Assembly (NCBI RefSeq): GCF_018122735.1
Contig: NZ_JAGRRD010000001.1
Location: 3,094,837-3,143,089 of the forward strand
DNA: 48,253 nucleotides
Direction: 5' to 3'
Origin: Azoarcus sp. L1K30
GTDB taxonomy: Bacteria; Pseudomonadota; Gammaproteobacteria; Burkholderiales; Rhodocyclaceae
The translations under genes and the position numbers were made by a program. The notes beneath the pieces are model-generated. The model was not told the origin of the DNA. It made no database searches and worked only from the letters and a program-made list of their open reading frames with translations. Positions 1-9,433 of this stretch are shown piece after piece. The stretch's first letter is position 1; each line of letters begins with the position of its first letter.

Positions 1-57
1 CGCCGAAATCTCCACTATCCTCTTCGTCGGCAGCGTCAGAGGGGTATAAGAGACATC

Positions 58-1923
58 ATGTATACAAGATCTCGCGGGCACGGCCTGCAGCGGGCCTGTC
101 TCGCCCTCGCCATCGCCGGGTTTGGCCAAGCCGCCCACGCCGGAGACTTTCGCCTCGGCGACGAGGTGACCGGCACCTGGACGCTGAATGCCAGCCTTGG
201 CACCAACATCCGCATGCAGGGACGCGACGCCGCACTGACGTCCTTCGGCAACGCCAACCACAACGACGGCAAGCCCGGCACAGGCGGCGGCAGCACCGAT
301 GACGGCGACCTCAACTTCGATCGCAACGATGTCACCTCCACCACGCTCAAGGTCGTGGGCGACGCCGAACTGCGCTACCGCAACTATGGCGCGCTCATCC
401 GGGCCAAGGCCTGGCACGACTTCACCCTGAGCAACACCAGGGTCGATCACGGCCACTTCGACAACGGCTACGTGCCGGGTACGCGCCTCAACGACGATCA
501 CTTCGACGACGCCGCCAAATTCACCGGCGCCGAGATTCTCGATGCCTTCATCTACGGCGACTGGGAACTGGGCGAAAACACCCGGCTGAACATGCGACTC
601 GGCAACCAGGTGGTGAACTGGGGCGAGAGCATCTTCATCCAGGGCGTCAACGTGGTGAATCCGATCGACGTGCCCGCTGCCCGACGCGCAGGCGCGCAAG
701 TGCGCGAGATCCTGCTACCGGTACCGCTGCTCTACGGCAACCTCGGCCTGCCCGGCGGCGTCAGCCTGGAGGCCTTCTACCAGCTGCAGTGGAAGAAGAC
801 CGTCATCGACGGCTGCGGCACCTTCTTCTCGCCCGCCGACGTCATCAACTGCGGCGGTTCGCAGTTCGGCCCCGACGCGTTCTCCGACCGCGAGCACTAC
901 GACGGTATCGACGCGCTGGGCGGCCTCAACGTACGCTCACTGCGGCTGGACGACGCCAAGCCCTCCGATGCCGGCCAGTACGGGCTCGCCCTGCACTGGC
1001 TGGAACCGGAAAGCGAGACCGACATCGGCCTGTATTACGTCAACTACCACACCCGCACGCCCTTCCTCAGCCTGTCGAGCAAGCCGTCCGAACCGGGCTC
1101 GCTCTACGGCTCGGTGGCACCGCTGTCCTATCGTCTCGACTATTCCGCCGAGAACATCAAGACCTTCGGCCTCAGCCTGTCGAACACGCTGGGTGGCGCC
1201 TCGGTCATGGCCGAGCTGTCCTACACCCTCGACCTGCCGGTGCAGATCAACGGCGGCGATCTCGTCCAGTTCGGCGTGTCCGACGGCACACAGGGTCCGC
1301 TGGTCGGCCACCGCAACTACGACCCCGCCGGCGCCACCATTCTCGGCTACGACCGCATGGACAAGATCCAGCTCCAGCTCGGTGCGATCAATGTCTTCAG
1401 CCAGGTGCTTGGCGCGCAGTCGCTGCTCGCGGTGGGCGAGGTCGGATTCAGCTGGGCGCCGGACCTGCCCGACGCGAAGACCGGCGTGCGCTATGGCCGC
1501 GCCTTCACTTTCGGCACCGCCTGGCATCCGTCCTATACCAACCCCGCACTGGCCACCCCTGCCGGCTGCAGCGCCGCCAACATCGCCGGCATGGACACCC
1601 CCGCGAACTGCGCGCAGGACGGATTCGTCACCCCGTTCGCGTGGGGCTACCGCCTGCTCGGCGAGCTGGAGTACCCAAATGCTATCGCGGGCTGGACCGC
1701 GAAGCCTCGCCTGTACTGGTCTCACGACGTCCACGGCAATGCCGCCGACGGCACCTTTCTGGACAACCGCCGCACCCTGGGGACAGGGCTCGCCCTGTCG
1801 CGGTTGTCCGATGGCCGGCGTTGGACAGTGGACATCGCCTACACCCGCTTTATCGACGGCGCGCGCTGGGACACCAACCGCGACAAGGACTTCCTCGCCG
1901 CCAGCCTGAGCGTGGCCTTCTAA
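58..1923 (+). CDS. DUF1302 family outer-membrane beta-barrel protein
   Basis: A 621-residue protein with a cleavable signal peptide (about residues 1-29, ending AAHA before GDF). The rest has the alternating aromatic and polar strands of a large outer-membrane barrel and ends in Phe (SLSVAF), typical of Bam substrates. DUF1302 proteins are usually encoded beside DUF1329 proteins and RND permeases, exactly as here, which suggests uptake or export of a hydrophobic compound; the substrate cannot be read from the sequence. The ATG at 58 directly precedes the signal peptide. It is the first of five tightly spaced plus-strand genes, and its promoter lies at or before the window edge. Confidence 0.85.
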   Translation: MYTRSRGHGLQRACLALAIAGFGQAAHAGDFRLGDEVTGTWTLNASLGTNIRMQGRDAALTSFGNANHNDGKPGTGGGSTDDGDLNFDRNDVTSTTLKVVGDAELRYRNYGALIRAKAWHDFTLSNTRVDHGHFDNGYVPGTRLNDDHFDDAAKFTGAEILDAFIYGDWELGENTRLNMRLGNQVVNWGESIFIQGVNVVNPIDVPAARRAGAQVREILLPVPLLYGNLGLPGGVSLEAFYQLQWKKTVIDGCGTFFSPADVINCGGSQFGPDAFSDREHYDGIDALGGLNVRSLRLDDAKPSDAGQYGLALHWLEPESETDIGLYYVNYHTRTPFLSLSSKPSEPGSLYGSVAPLSYRLDYSAENIKTFGLSLSNTLGGASVMAELSYTLDLPVQINGGDLVQFGVSDGTQGPLVGHRNYDPAGATILGYDRMDKIQLQLGAINVFSQVLGAQSLLAVGEVGFSWAPDLPDAKTGVRYGRAFTFGTAWHPSYTNPALATPAGCSAANIAGMDTPANCAQDGFVTPFAWGYRLLGELEYPNAIAGWTAKPRLYWSHDVHGNAADGTFLDNRRTLGTGLALSRLSDGRRWTVDIAYTRFIDGARWDTNRDKDFLAASLSVAF

Positions 1924-1934
1924 GGAGAATGAAC

Positions 1935-3299
1935 ATGCGTCGATTTCACCCCGCCCGATCCGCCCGACCGCTCGCCGGCCTGCTGCTGTTGCTGGCGATC
2001 GGCAGCGCCCACGCCGCCATGACCGCGGACGAACTCGCCCGTCTCGGCAAGGACCTTACCCCAGTCGGCGCCGAGCGCGCCGGCAACGCCGCCGGCACCA
2101 TCCCGGCGTGGACCGGCGGGCTCACCAAACCGCCGGCCGGCTTCGACATCAATCAGGGCCACGCCAACCCCTATGCCGACGAAAAGCCGCTCTACACCGT
2201 CACCGCGCAGAACTGGGAGCAATACAGGCAGGTGCTGTCCGACGGCCACATCGCCATGCTCAAGCGCTATCCCGAGACCTACCGTCTCGACGTCTACCCC
2301 ACCCACCGCAGCGCGGCGCTGCCACAGGCCGATTACGACCGCATTCGCGCGCAGGCCGGCGCGATCGCCGTCAATCCGGGCGGTACCGGGCTGGATAACT
2401 GGGACCGCAGCGCCGTGCCCTTCCCGATACCGAAGAACGGTCTGGAGGCGATCTGGAACCACGAAGTGCGCTCGCGCGCCGGCGGCATCGAGCGCCGCCA
2501 TCTGATCGGGGCCGTCAATCCCAACGGCAGCTTCAACGCCTACGGCGTGGACGAAAGCTGGATCTTCGCGCAGAACATGGATCGCCAGGAAGACAACCGC
2601 TTCTGGTACTTCATGGCACGCATGTACTCGCCGGCAGACGTCACCGGTGAAGTGGTGATGGTGCACGAACCGCTCGACTTCGCCCGCGATGGCCGCCTCG
2701 CCTGGGTCTATAACGCCGGCTTGCGCCGCGTGCGGCGCGCCCCGCAGATCATCTACGACTCGCCGGGCAGCTTCTCCGAGGGCACGCGGACCGAAGACGA
2801 CTACGACATGTTCAACGGCCCCACCGACCGTTACGAGTGGAAGCTGGTCGGCAAGCGCGAAATGCTGATCCCCTACAACAGCTATGCCATCCATTCGAAG
2901 AAGCTCAAGGCCAGGGACGTAGTGAAGCCGCACCACCTCGATCCGGCGCTGACCCGCTACGAGCTGCATCGGGTGTGGGTCGTGGAGGCCACGCTCAAGG
3001 AAGGCGCGCGTCACATCTACGCCAAGCGCGTGTTCTACCTCGACGAGGACAGCTGGACCATCGCGGTCAAGGAACAGTACGACGGGCGCGGCCAATTGTG
3101 GCGCGTGGGCGAGGCCCAGTTGATGCAGTACTACGACCTGCCGCTGCCCTATTACGCCTTCGAGAACATGTACGACCTGCAGGACGGTCGCTATTTCGTC
3201 GCCGGGCTCAGCAACGAAGAAGGACCGTGGCGCTTCGGCGCCAAGGCGCGGCGCGCAGACTTCGACCCCGACGCTCTGCGCCGCAGCGGCACCAAGTAA
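1935..3299 (+). CDS. DUF1329 family exported protein
   Basis: A 454-residue protein with a signal peptide (MRRFHPARSARPLAGLLLLL, cleavage after SAHA). It matches DUF1329 in size and in N-terminal context (MTADELARLGKDLTPVGAERAGN). It is predicted periplasmic and is the usual partner of the DUF1302 barrel; its fold resembles LolB-like lipid carriers in family descriptions, so a role as periplasmic shuttle is an inference. In-frame ATGs occur at 1929 and 1935. The Shine-Dalgarno AAGGAG at 1922-1927 is only one base from the first and seven from the second, so 1935 is chosen. It starts 11 bases after the upstream stop. Confidence 0.85.
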   Translation: MRRFHPARSARPLAGLLLLLAIGSAHAAMTADELARLGKDLTPVGAERAGNAAGTIPAWTGGLTKPPAGFDINQGHANPYADEKPLYTVTAQNWEQYRQVLSDGHIAMLKRYPETYRLDVYPTHRSAALPQADYDRIRAQAGAIAVNPGGTGLDNWDRSAVPFPIPKNGLEAIWNHEVRSRAGGIERRHLIGAVNPNGSFNAYGVDESWIFAQNMDRQEDNRFWYFMARMYSPADVTGEVVMVHEPLDFARDGRLAWVYNAGLRRVRRAPQIIYDSPGSFSEGTRTEDDYDMFNGPTDRYEWKLVGKREMLIPYNSYAIHSKKLKARDVVKPHHLDPALTRYELHRVWVVEATLKEGARHIYAKRVFYLDEDSWTIAVKEQYDGRGQLWRVGEAQLMQYYDLPLPYYAFENMYDLQDGRYFVAGLSNEEGPWRFGAKARRADFDPDALRRSGTK

Positions 3300-3324
3300 G
3301 CAGCGGCCACGACCGCGCACATCG

Positions 3325-3350
3325 GGGGCACCGGCTCGACCCGGTGCCCC
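3325..3350 (+). other. Intergenic hairpin in the DUF1302 operon
   Basis: A perfect 10-bp inverted repeat (GGGGCACCGG / CCGGTGCCCC) with a 6-base loop lies between the DUF1329 and YCF48-like genes. No T tract follows, so it looks more like an mRNA-stabilising or processing hairpin, or a weak attenuator, than a terminator. Confidence 0.45.
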
Positions 3351-3368
3351 GCCCACAGGGATATCTCC

Positions 3369-4526
3369 ATGACGCGCTTTCCCCTTGCCACCCTGGCGGC
3401 AATTGCCGTGCTGGCCGCTGCCGCCACTGCCGGCGCCGGTCTGGCACCACGCACCGCCACCGCACCGATCGACCTTCTCGACACACCGTCGCCGCAAACA
3501 CCGCGAGCAACGGCCCAACTGATGACCAGCCTGGTAAGCGCAGGCACGCGCATGCTCGCCGCTGGCGCACGCGGCACCATCGTCTACTCCGACGATGGTG
3601 GCCGCCACTGGACACAGGCCGCCGTGCCGGTGGCAGTGATGCTGACCGCGCTGCACTTTCCCTCGCCCCGGAACGGTTGGGCGGTGGGTCACGACGGCGT
3701 CATCCTTCACAGCCGCGATGGTGGCGCCAGCTGGCAGCGTCAGTTCGACGGCGCAGACGCCAACACGCAGATGCTGCGCTGGGCAAAGACCCGGGTCGAC
3801 CGCGCACGGAAGACCCGCGACGACGCCTCCGGCGCTGCGCGCGATACCGCCGAGAATGCCCTCGCCGCAGCCGAAGACGGGCTCGCCGGCGTCGAGCAGG
3901 CGGTCTCGTTCGGTCCCTCGCAGCCCTTCATGAGCGTGTGGTTCCGCAACCCGCGCGAAGGTTACGCGGTGGGCGCCTTCGGCATGGCCTTCACCACCAT
4001 CGACGGCGGCGAGCACTGGACCCTGTTCGCAGACCGCCTGCCCAACCCCCATGACCTCCATCTCTACGCCATCGCCTCCCCCGCCCCCGGGGTGATGCTG
4101 ATCGCCGGCGAACGCGGGCTGATGCTGCGCTCGGACGACGCCGGCGCCACCTGGCAGGCACAGCCGGATCTCACCGACGGCGGACTCTACGGCCTGATCA
4201 GCCTGGCAGACGGTCGTACCGTGCTGGCCTATGGGTTCGACGGCAGCGTACTGCGCAGCGCCGATCTCGGCGTGAGCTGGCAAGCGGTGGAGAGTGGCAC
4301 TCGCAGCGCGCTCTATGGTGCCGCGCGGTCCGCGGACGAAGTGCTGCTGGTAGGCAACAACGGCGTCCGTCTGCGCACCAACGGTGAGCACTTCGACGTG
4401 CTGCCGGCCGGCGACGGCCGCCCGCTCACCGCCGCCGCATTCGGACCTGCCGGATGGGTGCTGGCCGGCTGGGGCGGCCTCGCCCCCGCAACCACCGGAT
4501 CGTCAGGAGCAGCAAGCCATGAATGA
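3369..4526 (+). CDS. YCF48/BNR-repeat exported protein
   Basis: A 385-residue protein with an N-terminal signal or anchor (residues 1-24) followed by at least five beta-propeller BNR-type motifs (SDDGGRHW near 74, SRDGGASW near 115, TIDGGEHW near 210, then SDDAGATW and SADLGVSW). This is the YCF48/photosystem II assembly factor-like fold. Between repeats two and three lies a charged helical insert (about residues 135-178, rich in Ala, Arg and Asp) that may be a coiled coil. It sits between the DUF1329 and RND genes and overlaps the RND start by 8 bases. A periplasmic scaffold for the transporter is an inference from context. Confidence 0.8.
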   Translation: MTRFPLATLAAIAVLAAAATAGAGLAPRTATAPIDLLDTPSPQTPRATAQLMTSLVSAGTRMLAAGARGTIVYSDDGGRHWTQAAVPVAVMLTALHFPSPRNGWAVGHDGVILHSRDGGASWQRQFDGADANTQMLRWAKTRVDRARKTRDDASGAARDTAENALAAAEDGLAGVEQAVSFGPSQPFMSVWFRNPREGYAVGAFGMAFTTIDGGEHWTLFADRLPNPHDLHLYAIASPAPGVMLIAGERGLMLRSDDAGATWQAQPDLTDGGLYGLISLADGRTVLAYGFDGSVLRSADLGVSWQAVESGTRSALYGAARSADEVLLVGNNGVRLRTNGEHFDVLPAGDGRPLTAAAFGPAGWVLAGWGGLAPATTGSSGAASHE

Positions 4527-6960
4527 AGCCTCCACATCCGCTGCCCGGCCCTCGCACGGTGGCGTGCTGAAGCACCTGGAACGCCGGCTGGAAGCAGCGC
4601 TCTTCCGTCACCGCGCCGCCACCGTCGCCGTCTTTGCCCTGCTTACGCTGTGGCTGGGCTGGGTCGCGCTCGGCCTGCGCCCGGACGCCAGCTTCGAGAA
4701 GATGATTCCCACCCACCACCCGGCCATCGCCAACTATCTCACCCACGAGGACAGCCTGCGCGGCCTCTCCAACGTGGTACGGGTGGTGGTCGAGAACCGT
4801 CATGGCGATATCTTCGACCCCGCCTTCCAGGACGTGCTGCGCAAGGTCAACGACGAGATCTTCTACATTCCCGGCGTGGACCGCGCCGGCATGCGCTCGC
4901 TGTGGACGCCGAACGTCATGTGGGGCGAGGTCACCGCCGAAGGTTTCGAAGCCGGCCCGGTGATTCCCGACGGCTACGACGGCTCGCCTGCCGCCATCGA
5001 CCAGCTTCGCGCCAACGTCTTTCGCTCCGGCGAGGTCGGCACCCTGGTTGCCAACGACCTGCGCTCGGCGCTGGTGCTGGTGCCGCTGATGGAACGCAAC
5101 CCGGAGACGGGCGAACGCCTCGACTACGGCCGCTTCGCCACCGATCTGGAGGAGCGAATCCGCACCCGTTACGAGCGCGACGCGGTGGGCATCCGCATCG
5201 TCGGCTTCGCCAAGGTCATCGGCGAGCTCATCGATGCGGCCGTCCCCATCCTCGGTTACTTCCTGCTCACCCTGGTCCTCACTGCCGCGCTGCTGTTCTG
5301 GTACTCGCGCTGCCTGCGCAGCACCGCCACCACCATCCTGTGCTGCCTGATCGCGGTGGTATGGCAACTCGGCATCGTGCGCCTGCTGGGCTACGGACTG
5401 GACCCCTACTCCATCCTGGTGCCCTTCCTCACTTTCGCAATCGGCATCAGCCACGCGGTGCAGAACATCAACGCCACCGCCAACGCGACACTCGACGGTG
5501 CCGACAAGATCGAGGCCGCGAAACGCTCTTTCCGCAGCCTCTTCGTTGCCGGCACGGTGGCCTTGCTGTGCGACGCGGTCGGCTTTGCCACCTTGCTGAT
5601 CATCCGTATCGGCGTGATCCAGGAGCTGGCGATCTCGGCCAGCATCGGCGTGGCGGTGATCATCTTCAGCAAGATGTTCCTGCTGCCGGTGCTGATGTCC
5701 TGGACCGGCGTGTCGCCCGCCGCGGTGGCCCACGCTTGCAACCGCCGCGCCCACCTGCCCTGGATGTGGCAGCAAGTGGCACGCTGCGCACAGCCACGAC
5801 CGGCGGCGGTCGTGACGCTCGCCGGGGCAGCCCTGCTGGCGCTGGGCCATTGGGGTGCACGCGACCTGCAGATCGGCGACCTCGACCCCGGCGCGCCCGA
5901 GCTGCGCACCGATTCGCGCTACAACCGCGACGCCGCCTACCTGGTGCAACACTACGCCACCAGCACCGACGTGTTCGTGGTGATGGCCGAAACCCCGCCG
6001 CAGGGCTGCCGCGACTACCAGGTACTGGCCGGCATGGACCTGCTTGCCGCCGAGCTGGAACGCGTACCCGGGGTGCAGCGCACGATGTCGATGTCCGACT
6101 TCGCCTATCGCGTGCTCGCCGGCAACAATGAAGGCAACCCCAAGTGGTACGCCATCAGCCGCAACAAGTACGCGCTCGGCGGCGCCTTCCAGAAGACGCC
6201 CAAGGAGTTCATCGGCAACGGCTGCGCGATGACGCCCTTCGTCGTGTACCTCAACGACCACAAGGCCGCCACGCTGTCGGCGGGGATGGCCACCGTGCGC
6301 GACTTCGCCGCCCGCTACGACTCGGACAAGGTGCGTTTCACCCTGGTTGGCGGCAATGCGGGCATCGAAGCGGCCACCAACGAGGTCATCGGCGACGCCG
6401 AGCGCACCATGCTGATGCTGGTCTACGCCATCGTAGCGCTGCTGCTGCTCATCGAGTTCCGCTCGCTGCGGGCCACACTGTGCATCGTGGTGCCGCTCTA
6501 CATCACCTCGGTTCTGTGCGAGGCCATCATGGCGTGGATGGGGTTGGGCGTGAAGGTGGCCACGTTGCCGGTCATCGCGCTCGGCGTCGGCATCGGCGTG
6601 GATTACGGCATCTACATCTACAACCGCCTGCAGTCCTACCTCGAGCGCGGCCACCCGCTGGCCGAGGCCTACCTGCTCACCGTCGCCACCACCGGGCGCG
6701 CGGTCGCCTTTACCGGCCTGACACTCGCGGTCGGCGTGCTCACCTGGGTCGGCTCCGCGATCAAGTTCCAGGCCGACATGGGCCTGCTGCTCACCTTCAT
6801 GTTCCTGTGGAACATGGTCGGCGCCCTCGTGCTGCTGCCCGCCCTGGCCCGTCTGCTGCTGCCCACGCCCAAGCCGGCATCGGTCACCCCGCCCCCCGTT
6901 CCATCCACGACTCATCACACCGCGCCCGAACTTCACGTGGCCGAACCGCAAAGGAGCTGA
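4519..6960 (+). CDS. RND superfamily (MMPL-type) transporter
   Basis: An 813-residue inner-membrane protein with the two-fold RND architecture: a first membrane helix near residues 35-53, a periplasmic domain, a helix bundle from about 242 (ILGYFLLTLVLTAALLFWY and following), a second large periplasmic domain, and a C-terminal bundle. It resembles the MMPL/sterol-sensing branch that moves lipids and other hydrophobic molecules, not the tripartite AcrB drug pumps. ATG 4519 is preceded by CAGGAGC and overlaps the upstream stop by 8 bases, indicating translational coupling. With the DUF1302, DUF1329 and YCF48-like proteins it probably forms an envelope-spanning transport system. Confidence 0.85.
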   Translation: MNEASTSAARPSHGGVLKHLERRLEAALFRHRAATVAVFALLTLWLGWVALGLRPDASFEKMIPTHHPAIANYLTHEDSLRGLSNVVRVVVENRHGDIFDPAFQDVLRKVNDEIFYIPGVDRAGMRSLWTPNVMWGEVTAEGFEAGPVIPDGYDGSPAAIDQLRANVFRSGEVGTLVANDLRSALVLVPLMERNPETGERLDYGRFATDLEERIRTRYERDAVGIRIVGFAKVIGELIDAAVPILGYFLLTLVLTAALLFWYSRCLRSTATTILCCLIAVVWQLGIVRLLGYGLDPYSILVPFLTFAIGISHAVQNINATANATLDGADKIEAAKRSFRSLFVAGTVALLCDAVGFATLLIIRIGVIQELAISASIGVAVIIFSKMFLLPVLMSWTGVSPAAVAHACNRRAHLPWMWQQVARCAQPRPAAVVTLAGAALLALGHWGARDLQIGDLDPGAPELRTDSRYNRDAAYLVQHYATSTDVFVVMAETPPQGCRDYQVLAGMDLLAAELERVPGVQRTMSMSDFAYRVLAGNNEGNPKWYAISRNKYALGGAFQKTPKEFIGNGCAMTPFVVYLNDHKAATLSAGMATVRDFAARYDSDKVRFTLVGGNAGIEAATNEVIGDAERTMLMLVYAIVALLLLIEFRSLRATLCIVVPLYITSVLCEAIMAWMGLGVKVATLPVIALGVGIGVDYGIYIYNRLQSYLERGHPLAEAYLLTVATTGRAVAFTGLTLAVGVLTWVGSAIKFQADMGLLLTFMFLWNMVGALVLLPALARLLLPTPKPASVTPPPVPSTTHHTAPELHVAEPQRS

Positions 6961-6965
6961 ACACC

Positions 6966-7772
6966 ATGATCCCGATCGAAACCCGCCTGATGGACCTCAC
7001 CGGCCGCGTCGCCCTCATCACCGGCGGAGCCTCCGGCATCGGCCGCGCCACCGCCCACGCACTGGCCGCGCAAGGTGCCCGCGTCATCGTCGCCGACATC
7101 AACGAAGCCGGCGGCTGGGAGACCGCGGACGCCATCGGCGTGGCCGCCGGTTTCGTACATCTCGACGTGACGGACGAGACCGCCTGGTGCCGCGCGCTCG
7201 ACTATGTCCTCTCCACCGAAAGCCACCTCGACATCCTCGCCAACGTCGCCGGCATCGGCCTCGGTGGCGACTTCGAGGACCTGACCCTGAACGACTGGAA
7301 CCGTCTGCTGGCGGTCAATGCCACCGGCCCCTTCCTGGGTTGCAAGCACGCCATCCGCGCCATGGCCGGCAGCGGCCGCCCAGGCGCCATCGTCAATGTC
7401 GGCTCCATCGCAGCCACTCATGCCGCGCCCGATCTCGCCGGCTATTGCGCCAGCAAGGGCGCCCTGCGCATGCTGAGCAAATCGGTGGCGCTGCACTGCG
7501 CGCACAAAGGCCACCCCATCCGCTGCAATGCCATCCACCCGACCTATGTGGACAGCGAAATGCTGGACCCGATCGCCGCGCTGTACGGCGGGCGTGACGC
7601 GATGATGCAGGCGATGTCGCGGCTCGTGCCGATCGGCAGACTGGCAACGCCCGCCGACGTCGCGGCGGCCGTCGTGTTCCTCGCGTCTGACGCCGCGGCA
7701 ATGATCACCGGAACGGAGTTGTTCGTCGATGGAGGACAGACGGCGGGCATCCCACCGTCCCATTTCGGATGA
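6966..7772 (+). CDS. Short-chain dehydrogenase/reductase (SDR)
   Basis: A 268-residue classical SDR. Evidence: the cofactor motif TGGASGIG near residue 19, the NVAGIG motif, the catalytic Ser in NVGSIAA and the YCASK tetrad motif, and a C-terminal end FVDGGQTAGI. Asp in the VADIN segment after beta-2 suggests a preference for NAD(H). It begins 5 bases after the RND stop, after AAAGGAGC, so it is the last gene of the operon. It may oxidise or reduce the alcohol or ketone handled by the transport genes; the substrate is unknown. Confidence 0.85.
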   Translation: MIPIETRLMDLTGRVALITGGASGIGRATAHALAAQGARVIVADINEAGGWETADAIGVAAGFVHLDVTDETAWCRALDYVLSTESHLDILANVAGIGLGGDFEDLTLNDWNRLLAVNATGPFLGCKHAIRAMAGSGRPGAIVNVGSIAATHAAPDLAGYCASKGALRMLSKSVALHCAHKGHPIRCNAIHPTYVDSEMLDPIAALYGGRDAMMQAMSRLVPIGRLATPADVAAAVVFLASDAAAMITGTELFVDGGQTAGIPPSHFG

Positions 7773-7811
7773 CGCGACAAGGGCTACGGGCATTGAAATC
7801 CGCCACACTGC

Positions 7812-7912
7812 GACTGTCGGAATTTCTTACAGTCATCAGGATTTGGTTGCTATCACCATCCTTGATATGACGATCTATGTATCTAATTGCAAATAAATTG
7901 TTCAGTGCAATT
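7812..7912. promoter_or_regulatory. Two inverted repeats upstream of the PEP-CTERM protease gene
   Basis: This AT-richer intergenic stretch holds GACTGT-N11-ACAGTC (7812-7834) and AATTGCA-N14-TGCAATT (7885-7912). Both are plausible operator half-site pairs for the gene starting at 7969. No convincing -35/-10 or sigma-54 element was recognised. Confidence 0.3.
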
Positions 7913-7968
7913 CGATCCGTGGCGTGGATATTGCTCGGTCAGGTTTTTTGCCCGGGACACTGACAATC

Positions 7969-8775
7969 ATGAAAACATTGCGTCTCTCCGCTGTCCGTGT
8001 GATCACCCCTCGAAGTGAAGTGATTCGGAATCACGCCCGCAAGCTTAAGAGTGCCCTGCGTCGCGTCCTCGAAGCCGGTGCCGTGATCGCGGCGACCGCG
8101 TTTGCCTCGGCGCCTGCTCACGCGCTGCCGGTGATGCAAGTCACCATTCAGCCTTGGCAGGTCTGCGACGACGCCGGCAACAATTGCGCTGTCACCAACC
8201 TCTTCAACGCATTCACCCAGAAGATTTGGGCGCAAGCCGACATCATCGTCAATTTCCTGGCCATTCAGCAGGTCAATAGCTCCGCCCGTCTGAACGAGAC
8301 CAACTTCTCCGATCTCGGAAACGTCGGCGACGCATCGATCATCGACCTCTGGTTCGTCAACGACCTGAGCGATTGCGGCGGAAACTACGGGTTTGGCAGT
8401 TTGTATGGCTGTGGCACGTCGGGCGGCTGGTTCGCAATGACCAAGTGGGTGTATGACTTTTCGCCGATCGGGCGGGTCGATACGCTGTCGCACGAACTTG
8501 GGCATGTTCTGGGGCTGGGGCATAACGACTTCGGCGCGGGCGGCGCGGACAACCTGCTGACCTCGGGCGGAAGTCGCAGCATTGCGCAGGATCTCGGCGA
8601 TGTGAATCCGGATGGGCTCGGACTCGAAAAGCTGACCGCGCAGCAGATCGCCGAGGCCCGTTCGAGCGATTTCGTATCTGACGTGACGAACAGCGTCCCG
8701 GAACCCGGCACGCTGCTGCTGGCTGCGCTTGCGCTCCTTGGCGCCCGCTTGACGCGCAGGAAGGCTGTTGCCTGA
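7969..8775 (+). CDS. PEP-CTERM-anchored zinc metalloprotease
   Basis: A 268-residue exported protein. The long N-region and hydrophobic stretch to about residue 52 (ending APAHA) form a signal peptide. The metzincin-type zinc site HELGHVLGLGH has His175, Glu176, His179 and His185. The C-terminus is a PEP-CTERM sorting signal: VPEP at 243-246, a hydrophobic helix, then the basic tail RRKAVA. An exosortase of the XrtA/EpsH class is therefore expected elsewhere in the genome. The segment after the zinc site reads NLLTSG, so the usual Met-turn methionine seems to be Leu. The start is uncertain: ATG 7969 is used, and an in-frame GTG lies at 7924. Confidence 0.8.
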   Translation: MKTLRLSAVRVITPRSEVIRNHARKLKSALRRVLEAGAVIAATAFASAPAHALPVMQVTIQPWQVCDDAGNNCAVTNLFNAFTQKIWAQADIIVNFLAIQQVNSSARLNETNFSDLGNVGDASIIDLWFVNDLSDCGGNYGFGSLYGCGTSGGWFAMTKWVYDFSPIGRVDTLSHELGHVLGLGHNDFGAGGADNLLTSGGSRSIAQDLGDVNPDGLGLEKLTAQQIAEARSSDFVSDVTNSVPEPGTLLLAALALLGARLTRRKAVA

Positions 8776-8815
8776 TTGTGCCCGATTCAAATCCGGTGCC
8801 GACACGGCGGCGGCC

Positions 8816-9385
8816 ATGCTGCCGCTCCGTGTCGTGTCCCTTTTCTGTCTGGTCCTGGCATTGACGCTGTTACAGGCCTGTACCGGGGTCGAAGCGGCCG
8901 ACGTCATCGTGCGGCCGCCTGAATCCGAGACACGGGCCTCCCCTTCGGGGACTTTCGTTCTTGAACTGGCGTTGCAGCCGCAAGGCAGTCCGCATGCGCC
9001 TCGCGCAACGGCCACGCTGTTACGGATCGACGCCTCGGCGCGCAAGGTCCTGTGGACGCGAACCCTGCCCCACCGGCCGCGCCCACGCTTCGTCCTCGTG
9101 GGCGACGGAGGACAGGTCGTTCTGCTCGACGAATGGTTGAACGTGCGCAGCGATCTCGCCGTGATGGTCATCGATCGCCACAACGAGATACTCGCGCAGC
9201 TTGACCTCGAAGCCGTCCGGGCTGCACTTGGCGTCCCCATCGCAGACCTGGCGCCACACGCCCGATATGGTCTGTGGATCCAGACGCCACCGACGATCAA
9301 CCAACAAGGCGATGCCGTCGAAGTCGCCGCAGCGGATCGGGTGCTATCGATACGGTTCAGTGACGGGGCGCTGTCGGTCCGCTGA
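8816..9385 (+). CDS. Hypothetical lipoprotein-like protein
   Basis: A 189-residue protein of unknown function. Its N-terminus MLPLRVVSLFCLVLALTLLQAC looks like a lipoprotein signal with a lipobox-like LQAC at residues 19-22. The mature part is beta-rich (WTRTLPHRPRPRFVLVGDGG, VVLLDEWLNV) and resembles a small beta-propeller fragment or surface protein; no family was recognised. It starts 40 bases after the PEP-CTERM protease stop on the same strand, so co-transcription is likely. An alternative TTG start at 8768 would overlap the upstream gene and displace the signal sequence, so ATG 8816 is preferred. Confidence 0.55.
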   Translation: MLPLRVVSLFCLVLALTLLQACTGVEAADVIVRPPESETRASPSGTFVLELALQPQGSPHAPRATATLLRIDASARKVLWTRTLPHRPRPRFVLVGDGGQVVLLDEWLNVRSDLAVMVIDRHNEILAQLDLEAVRAALGVPIADLAPHARYGLWIQTPPTINQQGDAVEVAAADRVLSIRFSDGALSVR

Positions 9386-9433
9386 GGTTGGTCCGCGGAC
9401 CTTGATCTGCTGCCGCCTTTTGCCGCCCCCGAC

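Noticed and set aside
1920-4391. Long minus-strand open frame of 823 codons opposite DUF1329 and YCF48-like genes
   Set aside because: It is antisense to two recognisable exported proteins, has no domain text and reflects high GC. The plus-strand genes have signal peptides, motifs and ribosome sites.
4426-6951. Minus-strand open frame of 841 codons opposite the RND transporter
   Set aside because: Its translation is rich in His, Gly, Asp and Gln low-complexity text typical of antisense frames; the RND protein is well supported.
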